A DNA stretch of 64,000 bases from JAZIHH01 sp036678685 (GTDB taxonomy: Bacteria; Bacillota; UBA4882; UBA10575): the NCBI GenBank assembly GCA_036678685.1, contig JAZIHH010000001.1, positions 1 to 64,000 of the forward strand, read 5' to 3'. The position numbers and the translations under genes are program-made. Below the pieces are notes generated by a model. That model searched no databases. It was given only the letters and a program-made list of their open reading frames with translations, and was not told where the DNA came from. Positions 1 through 6,718 of this stretch are shown here, piece by piece. Numbering within the stretch: position 1 is the stretch's first letter; each line of letters opens with the position of its first letter.

Positions 1-615
1 TCGGAATTAAAAGCAATTTCACTACCATCAGGAGCCCATGCTAAACTGAGTGCTTCGATAGCGGCTTTATTTCTAGTGAGAGTTGTAAGATGTCTTTCTT
101 CACTCCCATCCGAGTTCATGATAAATAAATCAAAGGAACCGTTTACCTCCCGAACAAAAGCGATTAGTTCCCCAGTGGGAGACCATTCCGGGAAACCGTT
201 AAATTGCCCATTGCTCGTAAGACATATCTTACCTGTTCCATCTGAATTAATCACATATATATCATATTTTGAAAATTCCTGAGCTTGACTAGCCATGTAA
301 GCAATCTTATTTCCATCAGGTGACCAGCTTGGATAAGCTTCTGCATATTCGAACGTATTGGTAAGATTAACTTTGTTTTCTCCATCTGCGTCCATTATAT
401 AAAGATCGTTTGTTGCACTATCAACATATACAATGTGTTTGCCATCAGGCGACCATTTAGGAGAAAAATAATTAACTTTATCGTTAGTCAATTTATTTAA
501 TCCTGTGCCATCAGGATACATTACATAGATATTGCTATTTTTATCATCCCAGGAAGTGAAGATGAATTTACTGTTCTTTTCGTTGCCTACTAAATCTTCC
601 CCAACAATATTTGTT

Positions 616-621
616 TGTAAA
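616..621. repeat. Target-site duplication, left copy (TGTAAA)
   Basis: TGTAAA abuts the left end of the IS element and is repeated exactly at the right end. The bases beyond it on both sides differ, so the duplication is 6 bp, within the usual IS21-family range. Confidence 0.85.
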
Positions 622-626
622 CGCGT

Positions 627-741
627 ATTTCGGTCAATTCGATCACCTAATACGCTTCATGCCGATCGCGCGATACGCTTGAATCCGATCACTGATTACG
701 GTTTAATCCGATCGCGCAATTCGGTTCATGGCGATCACTTA
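627..741. repeat. Left-end tandem repeats of the IS21 element (5 x 23 bp)
   Basis: Five diverged 23-bp units run head to tail with core (A/T)T(A/T)CG(G/C)TT-(C/A)A-x-x-CGATC. They are the reverse complement of the units at the right end. They are read as transposase-binding sites. Confidence 0.8.
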
Positions 742-792
742 TGAGTCCAATTATGGTTTACACTGAAGGGGTATCCCCCATCTTGATTGTAA

Positions 793-1320
793 TCAGTCGC
801 TCTGGTTGTTGTTAAATTCGGTCTCAGTGTCTAGAACCCTTTTAATCTTCCTCATCGATTCACCTCGCAGCACAACTTTGTAGGCATTGTGGATGATCCT
901 GTCTAGAATCGCATCGGCAACAGTGGAGTCTCCAAGACACTGATGCCAATGCTCTATGGGTAGTTGGCTGGCTACCAGTGTTGAATGGTACTGCGCACGG
1001 GGACCAATGATAAGGACGTTGTAACCTTTGCGGATCCAGTCGCAACGCAGCAACTCTTGAAAAAGCCGGCGCTTAAGTCCACGAGGATGCTCGTAGTCGA
1101 TATCTTCAGGCATAGCATCAATACGAAACCGGGCTTTTTTACGCAGGCGGGCAATACGGTTAGATTCCCGCAGAGTCCATTCATGGTCCACCATTAGGGC
1201 CAGGCGTTCTTCAAATGACAACTCGGAGATGCCTTCCGTCTGGGAATCTCTTAAGTATGCCTGAACCATGCCAGACAAGCGCATTTTGCGCATGCGCTCT
1301 AGTGTCTGTTCAGTACCCAT
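793..1320 (-). CDS. istB: IstB-like transposition helper ATPase with internal deletion
   Basis: IstB is the AAA+ partner of the IstA transposase and normally has about 250 residues. The N-terminal part (LERMRKMRLSGMVQAYL.., then a Glu/Arg-rich helix region) and the C-terminal part (TLVASQLPIEHWHQCLGD.., ADAILDRIIHNAY, GESMRK) are well conserved. Residues near 106-114 read NVLIIGPRAQYHSTLV, however: the Walker A lysine/threonine, the Walker B aspartates and about 70 intervening residues are missing, while the frame is kept. The product (175 aa) therefore cannot bind or hydrolyse ATP. The start codon lies inside the end of istA (22-bp overlap), the usual IS21 arrangement. The family assignment is secure; loss of activity is inferred from the missing motifs. 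Confidence 0.9.
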   Translation of the reverse strand: MGTEQTLERMRKMRLSGMVQAYLRDSQTEGISELSFEERLALMVDHEWTLRESNRIARLRKKARFRIDAMPEDIDYEHPRGLKRRLFQELLRCDWIRKGYNVLIIGPRAQYHSTLVASQLPIEHWHQCLGDSTVADAILDRIIHNAYKVVLRGESMRKIKRVLDTETEFNNNQSD

Positions 1321-2873
1321 CTTTCATCACCCCCTTTCTCCGCGTAGTAAGCAGCTCCCCGGATGTTTTCGTGTTCCGGTAGTGCAAGTTGTGGGGGGTG
1401 ATCAACAGGAACTCTGTCTAAGCCCTTCTCAAGGATGGATTTGATACTGCGGTATGAATAGGCGCCATAGGTAATCGCTCTTTTGCAGGCATTGTTTACC
1501 CGCTTGGCAGAATACTTTTTGGCTAGCTGAATAAGACCCAAAACCGCACGGTATCCTTGTTCGGGGTGTTCGCACCGCTCAAACAGCCCATGGGCCCATT
1601 CTTCGGCATGTTTTCCCAACTTACCAGCCCGGGCCGCCATATCTTTCGGGCTCCGGTAAGCATACTTCTGATGGGAAGAGGGCATATGTTCCTTGATTGT
1701 TGAAAAGCGCTGGTAAGGGCCGCAGCGTTTGTGCCTGGCCACGAGCATTCCTTGATGGTAGATCTCAACTATCGTCTGAGTGGCTAAAATCTCGACAGAT
1801 TTTCCAACAAGCTTGTATGGGACGCTGTAAAGGCTCTTCTCAAACTCCACATGGTAGTCCATGTGAACCGTAGCTTTCTTCCATTGGCGCATTTCATACC
1901 GCTTCTCAGGTAGAGGCTTGAGTGCCGGTTTGTCGATTTCCAGGAACCATGAGGTTCTTGAACCATGCAGTTTCTGAAAAGGACGATTATTCAACGCTTC
2001 AAGCTCTTTAAGAACCGCGGCATTTGCCTCGTCAAGGCTAAAGAATGTGTAGTCCCTCAGGGCTGCCAAAATGTTGCGCTCCACATGAAGAACCGCGTTT
2101 TCGACTTTGGCTTTGTCATTCGGTTTGCGCACTCTCGTGGGGAGAACAACTACTCCATAGTGACGGGCCATGTCGGCATAGGTCGGATTGATCTCAGGAT
2201 CATAATAATTGGCCTTTGTAACACCAGTTTTCAGGTTGTCTGGCACTACTATGACAGGTATTCCGCCAAAGAACTCAAAGGCCAAACAGTGGCCAAGAAT
2301 CCAGTAATTTAGCTCCATAGCCGGAAACAGATGCGCAAAACAGTAATTACTGGCTCCTAAGACGGCTACGAACATATACGCTGGATGAATATCACCGGTA
2401 ACCGGGTCGTAGATGGGAAAAGTCTGTCCAGCCCAGTCAACAAAGACCTTTTCTCCGGCCTTATGGTGCTGGCGCATGACAACATCAAGATGCTTGGCCC
2501 ACTGCCGGTAATGGTAACAAAACTGTGTGTACTGAAACCCATCGGGATGTAGCTCTTTGTATTCCCACCACAGGAGTTTAAGAGTTACACCTGGTCTGGA
2601 CAGCTCTTTATGAACCTGCTGCCAATCAGGCATTACATGAGGCGGCTTTCTGGTGCTGACATCAACGTAGAGCAGTGCTTCCAGTTCCTTATCAGTCATC
2701 TGTTGCACCGATGGCCACGAAAGGCCTGCATGTGTAGCTCTTTGAATGAGGTCACTTACAGTACTGGGCGAAACATTGCAGTTAACAGCAATCTGGCGGT
2801 TACTTAACCCGTCTTGCCATTTGAGCTTTAATATTTCCAAGATTTTTCGCACGGATATCCTCCTCGCGGCCAT
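1299..2873 (-). CDS. istA: IS21-family transposase IstA
   Basis: This is a 524-residue DDE transposase. An N-terminal helix-turn-helix (about residues 5-45, NRQIAVNCNVSPSTVSDLI) is followed by the integrase core. The first acidic residue is in KVFVDWAGQ (about 146), the second in VVPDNLKTGV (about 216), and the glutamate in NDKAKVENAV (about 256). A C-terminal beta-barrel region follows (YSVPYKLVGKSVEI). The length and motif order are those of complete IstA proteins and no stop or frameshift is seen. It is transcribed leftward with istB. The protein looks intact, so the element's defect lies in istB. Confidence 0.95.
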   Translation of the reverse strand: MAARRISVRKILEILKLKWQDGLSNRQIAVNCNVSPSTVSDLIQRATHAGLSWPSVQQMTDKELEALLYVDVSTRKPPHVMPDWQQVHKELSRPGVTLKLLWWEYKELHPDGFQYTQFCYHYRQWAKHLDVVMRQHHKAGEKVFVDWAGQTFPIYDPVTGDIHPAYMFVAVLGASNYCFAHLFPAMELNYWILGHCLAFEFFGGIPVIVVPDNLKTGVTKANYYDPEINPTYADMARHYGVVVLPTRVRKPNDKAKVENAVLHVERNILAALRDYTFFSLDEANAAVLKELEALNNRPFQKLHGSRTSWFLEIDKPALKPLPEKRYEMRQWKKATVHMDYHVEFEKSLYSVPYKLVGKSVEILATQTIVEIYHQGMLVARHKRCGPYQRFSTIKEHMPSSHQKYAYRSPKDMAARAGKLGKHAEEWAHGLFERCEHPEQGYRAVLGLIQLAKKYSAKRVNNACKRAITYGAYSYRSIKSILEKGLDRVPVDHPPQLALPEHENIRGAAYYAEKGGDERWVLNRH

Positions 2874-2895
2874 AGTCTCGCATCCACCTTTCTCA

Positions 2896-2918
2896 TCTAA
2901 GTTATCTGAGAACTTAGA
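2896..2918. promoter_or_regulatory. Stem-loop in the istA leader
   Basis: TCTAAGTT and AACTTAGA form an 8-bp perfect stem with a 7-base loop, about 20 bp upstream of the istA start. It could limit read-through from outside promoters; the function is inferred only. Confidence 0.4.
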
Positions 2919-2989
2919 TTCGGTGACGCAGATGTCCTATGGCAAATTGGTGATCAAAATTGGTGATTAGAGGATACCCCGCCAAAAGT

Positions 2990-3127
2990 GATCGGTTTGA
3001 ACCGTATTAGGCGATCGGGATAAACCGTTTTGGGCGATCGGCATGAACCGTATCACGCGATCGCAATGAACCGTATTGGGTGATCGGCTTGAGCCGTATT
3101 AGGTGATCGAGATGAACCGTATTTCGC
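2990..3127. repeat. Right-end tandem repeats of the IS21 element (6 x 23 bp)
   Basis: Six adjacent 23-bp units begin GATCG and carry AACCGTATT-like centres (GATCGGTTTGAACCGTATTA and variants). There are no spacers between them. They mirror the left-end array. Confidence 0.85.
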
Positions 3128-3128
3128 G

Positions 3129-3134
3129 TGTAAA
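3129..3134. repeat. Target-site duplication, right copy (TGTAAA)
   Basis: This is the exact repeat of 616..621, directly outside the right inverted repeat. Confidence 0.85.
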
Positions 3135-3187
3135 AGAGTAATTAGAGAAGCCAGAAAAACAGAAATAATAATGGGTTTAATTTTCAT

Positions 3188-3609
3188 TAATTAACCTCCT
3201 TTTAGAACCAAACATCCCAATTTAAGTATTTTAATGCTTAAAGGCTTTAACTAACGGATATAACTCAACATTGATTTAGCCTTTATATAGCTGATGATGT
3301 AAAAAATGCCTTTTACGTAATTTAACATATTATCTGAAAATTGTAAAATCGCATTTTTATAATTTTTCAGCAGAAATTAGTCAATTATACGCAAAATCTT
3401 TATAAATATGGGAGATAAAGTCAAAATAGAGACAAATCCCCATGCAACCGTCGCCGGTTAAGATGTTCCCATATCTGAAAGAGAAAATTTTACAAAGGAT
3501 GGGGAAGCGAAAAAAATAGAAAGACGAAAATAACGCTTGATCTATCCGGGGCGCTTAGAGCTTAGAACGAATAAGGGGAAAACAAGGGGCTGTTCAAAGC
3601 ATGAACTAT
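3188..3609. other. AT-rich non-coding region upstream of the split PD40 gene
   Basis: No credible gene is seen in these roughly 420 bases. The first 8-12 bases (GGAGG at 3195..3199) are the PD40 ribosome binding site. Further up, the minus strand holds TTTACA and TTAAAT-like boxes around 3310-3350 that could be its promoter, but they are not convincing. The rest is AT-rich and matches no RNA family that I can identify. Confidence 0.5.
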
Positions 3610-3645
3610 AAAAAAGAAGGTGGGAAAATACCCACCTTCTTTTTT
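3610..3645 (-). terminator. Intrinsic terminator after hfq (bidirectional)
   Basis: A 15-bp stem (AAAAAAGAAGGTGGG paired with CCCACCTTCTTTTTT) encloses a 6-base loop and ends in a T run on either strand. It lies 21 bp after the hfq stop codon and closes the smc-to-hfq gene run. Confidence 0.9.
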
Positions 3646-3666
3646 CTGGTTTTTAGCTTTTAAATA

Positions 3667-3942
3667 TTAAATATGTTCGATCTTTGTTTCCTTGTTAAGA
3701 GCAGTCGTCGCCGGTTCGCCGCTGAACTCCCGGAGCGGGCGGGCGGGAATAATGGTGGAAATGGCATGTTTGTATACCAATTCGGGTTTGCCTTCACTGT
3801 CGATGATGATGGTAAAATTGTCGAACCCTTTTACCAAACCCCGAATTTGAAAGCCGTTCACCAGATAAAGCGTTACCGGAACACTCTCTTTGCGTACTTG
3901 GTTGAGGAATCCGTCTTGTAGGTTAATTACGGGCTTGTTCAA
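3667..3942 (-). CDS. hfq: RNA chaperone Hfq
   Basis: Hfq is a hexameric Sm-like ring that binds A- and U-rich RNA. The Sm1 motif (VTLYLVNGFQIRGLVKGFDNFTI) and the Sm2 motif (LVYKHAISTIIPAR, the YKHAIST signature) are complete, preceded by the typical INLQDGFLNQVRKE helix. The start is taken as TTG at 3940..3942 because GGAGGTG lies six bases upstream. An in-frame TTG at 3955..3957 lies inside that ribosome binding site and is unlikely. The product has 91 residues with a short polar C-terminal tail, as in Firmicutes. The gene is 64 bp after miaA and is the last of the run. Confidence 0.95.
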   Translation of the reverse strand: MNKPVINLQDGFLNQVRKESVPVTLYLVNGFQIRGLVKGFDNFTIIIDSEGKPELVYKHAISTIIPARPLREFSGEPATTALNKETKIEHI

Positions 3943-4006
3943 AATATCCACCTCCAAAAATATTGGACATAATATAACATTACATATCCCTTAATCTATT
4001 CGACGT

Positions 4007-4933
4007 TTACCTTATTTTACCTTCTATATAGGCCAAGATTTCCGAAAAACTTTTCTCTTCTTCCCCTGAAGAAAGGAAAAACCATCTTTCCACCGGTTCT
4101 TTCCGAAACCAGGTCAATTGGCGTTTGGCATAATGGCGGGTTCTTTTTTTCAGCAACCGGATCGCTTCTTCGAGACTACACTCACCTTTAATCACCGGAA
4201 TAAGTTCTTTATAACCCAATCCCTGCATGGACTGGAGTTCGGGACCGTATCCTTTTTCCAGTAGGCTTCTCACCTCCTCCAGTAAACCACAGGCAAGCAT
4301 TTGGTCCACCCGTTGTTCAATCCTGCGGTAGAGTTCTTCCCGTTCCCTCGTAACCGCTATATAGATTGTTTCGCCCGGCAATGTGAAGGCTCCTGCTTTT
4401 TGCTGCCGGGAAATAGGCGTCCCGGTAAGATAGTATACTTCCAGGGCCCGCAGAACTCTTTTTAAGTCATTGGGATGGATTTTTGCGGCACTTTCCGGAT
4501 CTACGGCCTGTAGCCTCCGGTGCATCTCCTCTTTTCCCTGCCGGGTTGCTTCCTCCTGAAGACGGGAACGCAGTTGCCGATCACCCGGGCCTTTGGGAAA
4601 AGCGAAACCGCGGGTTACCGCCCGGATATACAAGCCGGTACCGCCGGTAAGAAGGGGTAAAACTCTTCTTTCTTCCAATTGCTTTTTTACTTTTAAAAAA
4701 AGTTGTTGGTAATCGGCCACGGTAAACGGCTGATCCGGATTTACCACATCAATTAAATGGTGGGGAACTAATTTTCTCTCCTCCGGTGTCGGTTTGGCGG
4801 TTCCGATATCCATATAACGGTATATCTGCATAGAATCGGCGGAAATGATCTCGGCTCCCAGCTTTAAGGCCAATTTGATGGCGAGTTTTGTCTTGCCGGC
4901 CGCTGTTGGACCCGCCAGAACGACAAGGGGCAA
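4007..4933 (-). CDS. miaA: tRNA dimethylallyltransferase MiaA
   Basis: MiaA transfers the dimethylallyl group to N6 of A37 in tRNAs reading UNN codons; MiaB, also in this cluster, then thiomethylates it. The P-loop (LAGPTAAGKT, about residues 6-15), the substrate motif SADSMQIYRYMDIGTAKP, the LTGGTGLYIRA segment and the C-terminal RQLTWFRKEP are present, and the length is normal. Two starts are possible. GTG at 4940..4942 overlaps the mutL stop codon and sits directly on GGAGG. TTG at 4931..4933 lies eight bases after GGAGG and is preferred here. Confidence 0.95.
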   Translation of the reverse strand: MPLVVLAGPTAAGKTKLAIKLALKLGAEIISADSMQIYRYMDIGTAKPTPEERKLVPHHLIDVVNPDQPFTVADYQQLFLKVKKQLEERRVLPLLTGGTGLYIRAVTRGFAFPKGPGDRQLRSRLQEEATRQGKEEMHRRLQAVDPESAAKIHPNDLKRVLRALEVYYLTGTPISRQQKAGAFTLPGETIYIAVTREREELYRRIEQRVDQMLACGLLEEVRSLLEKGYGPELQSMQGLGYKELIPVIKGECSLEEAIRLLKKRTRHYAKRQLTWFRKEPVERWFFLSSGEEEKSFSEILAYIEGKIR

Positions 4934-4938
4934 AACCT

Positions 4939-6675
4939 TCACCTCCGTTTGAACATCCGTTCAATCTCGGCTTTTGGTAAAGAAACCATGGTCGGACGGC
5001 CGTGCGGGCAGGTCTGCGGCAGTGCGGTCCGCCGGAGATCCTGAAGCAACTGCGCCGCTTCTTCTGGGGAGAGAGGTTTTCCGGCTTTCACCGCCTGTTT
5101 ACAGGCGATGAGACTTAAAGCTTTTTCCCGGTAAGCGCCGGGTTCTTCGCCGGTCTTCACCATTTCTTCCAGCAAGGACAGAAAAAGGTCTTCTCCTTCC
5201 CCGGGGGAGACATTGAGCGGAGCCGAACGCAGAAGCACGGTTTGCCCGCTGAAGGGTTCATACTCAAATCCCAAGTCGGCCAGGAGCTGTTTTTGCTCTT
5301 CGGCTGTTTTAAACTGGTCATGAGTCAGGTCGACCGGCACCGGGGTCAGAAAATACTGGCCTTCTCCCCCCCTTTTTTTCTGCAGCCGGTCATAAAGCAC
5401 ACGTTCATGGGCGGCGTGCTGATCCACCAGCAATAGGGCATCCTCTTCTTCAAAGAGCAGGTAGGTTTGGAACAAACCGCCGATCACCGGCATCATGGCG
5501 GTTCTTTCTTCCCGGCCTTTTTCTGGCGGGAGAAAATTTACAACCGCCCCTTCTTCCGGTCTGCTTTCCGGCCATAAAACCCTGTTTTCCCGGCAGGCCG
5601 CCGCCGCGTTGCTTGGTTGTTCATCCGGGAAAGAAGGGATTGAACGGCTCCCTGGTTGGTAATCCGGTACCCAGGAGGTGGCGATTAATCCGGACTCCAG
5701 GTGAGCACGGAGGATGCGAAGGATCCCCCGGTAAATCTCTTTTTCATCCCTGAACCTGACTTCCAGTTTGTTGGGGTGTACATTAACATCTACCAGTTCC
5801 AAAGGCAATTCTAGGTTAAGAAGGAGAAAAGGAAAGCGGGAGACCGGCAATAAGCTCCCGTAAGCTTTTTCCGCGGCCGAAGAAATCAAGCGGGAGCGGA
5901 AGAGACGCCGGTTTAAAAAGAAATATTGTTGTTGCCGGTTGGCCCTGGCCACGGTAGGACGGCCGATATACCCCTGGACAGTAAGGGGGCCATAGGAACC
6001 TTTGACCGGTAAAAGTTCCTTTAAGAAAGCCGGATGGAAAACCTGTTCGATCGTCTCCGCCAGGCTCTTTCCTTTCATGGTGTATAAAAGTTCGGTTCCC
6101 TGATGATTGAGGAGGAAAGAGATTTCCGGATAACCCAAAGCCAGGCTGAGCACAATCTCCTTGATCCGGCCAAGTTCGGCGGGAATGCTTTTTAAAAATT
6201 TCATCCGGGCCGGAGTATTAAAAAAAAGGTCCTCCACCACTACGCTCGTGCCTTTTGGGATCCCCACTTCTTCACAGGTGAGAATCTTCCCCCCTTCGGC
6301 AATTATTTTCACGCTGGGGGTTCCTGTTTCTTTTGCGGTCTGGAGGGTGAGCCGGGAGACCGCGGCAATACTGGGCAGGGCCTCTCCGCGAAAACCCAGG
6401 TATGATGAGTGATGGAGATCCTCGATTTTCCGGATTTTGCTTGTGGCATGCCTTTCCAACGACAGCAGGGCATCTTCCCGGTCCATGCCTTCCCCGTTGT
6501 CTGTGACTAGGATTTTTTGCCGTCCGCCGTTGGCCAGGTAAATTTCGATTTTATCCGCACCCGCGTCAATGGCGTTTTCCACCAGCTCTTTGACGACCAT
6601 GGCCGGGCGCTCGATAACTTCGCCGGCTGCGATCTGGCGGGCTGTTATTTCGTTAAGGATCGTTATTTTGCCCAC
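4939..6675 (-). CDS. mutL: DNA mismatch repair protein MutL
   Basis: MutL couples MutS mismatch recognition to strand removal. The GHKL ATPase motifs are in the N-terminal third (VVKELVENAIDAGA, DNGEGM, HATSKI, GFRGEALPSI). The C-terminal domain carries endonuclease motifs (DQHAAHERVLYD, ACKQAVKAG, CPHGRPT), so this is the nicking type found in bacteria without MutH. The last acidic residue of the DQHA motif is Asp instead of the usual Glu. GTG at 6673..6675 is chosen as start because GGAGG lies eight bases upstream and the protein then begins MGKITILNEITARQIAAGEV, the family N-terminus; the product has 578 residues. It follows mutS by 43 bp. Confidence 0.95.
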   Translation of the reverse strand: MGKITILNEITARQIAAGEVIERPAMVVKELVENAIDAGADKIEIYLANGGRQKILVTDNGEGMDREDALLSLERHATSKIRKIEDLHHSSYLGFRGEALPSIAAVSRLTLQTAKETGTPSVKIIAEGGKILTCEEVGIPKGTSVVVEDLFFNTPARMKFLKSIPAELGRIKEIVLSLALGYPEISFLLNHQGTELLYTMKGKSLAETIEQVFHPAFLKELLPVKGSYGPLTVQGYIGRPTVARANRQQQYFFLNRRLFRSRLISSAAEKAYGSLLPVSRFPFLLLNLELPLELVDVNVHPNKLEVRFRDEKEIYRGILRILRAHLESGLIATSWVPDYQPGSRSIPSFPDEQPSNAAAACRENRVLWPESRPEEGAVVNFLPPEKGREERTAMMPVIGGLFQTYLLFEEEDALLLVDQHAAHERVLYDRLQKKRGGEGQYFLTPVPVDLTHDQFKTAEEQKQLLADLGFEYEPFSGQTVLLRSAPLNVSPGEGEDLFLSLLEEMVKTGEEPGAYREKALSLIACKQAVKAGKPLSPEEAAQLLQDLRRTALPQTCPHGRPTMVSLPKAEIERMFKRR

Positions 6676-6718
6676 CGGTTCACCTCCAGGTTTGACAGTC
6701 ACCCTTTATGTAGCCATT

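Larger units (their letters stand above)
622..3128 (-). mobile_element. IS21-family insertion sequence, 2507 bp, probably defective
   Basis: The element carries overlapping istA and istB genes on the minus strand. Its ends are imperfect inverted repeats (CGCGTATTTCGG at the left, CGCGAAATACGG read inward from the right; 9 of 12 identical). Both ends hold 23-bp sub-terminal repeats (five at the left, six at the right, in opposite orientation), the multiple transposase-binding arrangement typical of IS21 elements. A 6-bp direct repeat flanks it and it interrupts a PD40 gene. The inner ends also share an inverted GGATACCCC (768..776 and 972..980 in the 2.9-kb block, i.e. 2972..2980). IstB has lost its ATPase core, so this copy should not move without help from an intact relative. 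Confidence 0.93.
1..3187 (-). pseudogene. Exported TolB/PD40 beta-propeller protein gene, split by an IS21 element
   Basis: The reading frame on 1..615 encodes repeated blades of the type W-(S/A)-P-(D/T)-G-x-x-I-(A/V)-(F/Y). Examples are WSPDGKHIVY, WSPDGNKIAY, WSPTGELIAF and WAPDGSEIAF, alternating with (I/V)-M-x-(S/A)-DG segments, as in TolB-like PD40 proteins. The frame is open to the window's left edge, so the 3' end is not seen. The 5' end lies on the other side of the IS: GGAGG at 3195..3199, seven bases, then ATG at 3185..3187 and a hydrophobic signal peptide (MKIKPIIISVFLASLITLL). Removing 622..3128 plus one copy of the TGTAAA duplication joins the two parts in frame with no stop (..LITLLQTNIVGEDLVG..), so the disruption is a simple and probably recent insertion. 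The gene is more AT-rich than the genes after 3.6 kb, suggesting transfer. Its substrate is unknown; these propellers usually bind proteins or glycans outside the membrane. Confidence 0.9.

Noticed and set aside
2990..3127. Regular 23-bp repeats that look like a small CRISPR array
   Set aside because: The units abut without spacers, vary in sequence, occur inverted at the other end of the element and lie inside IS21 boundaries, so they are transposase-binding repeats.
3425..3480. Possible c-di-GMP (GEMM-type) riboswitch from a GCAACCG..CGGUUAAG stretch
   Set aside because: The GNRA-capped helix and the receptor helix are missing, and no plus-strand gene follows.
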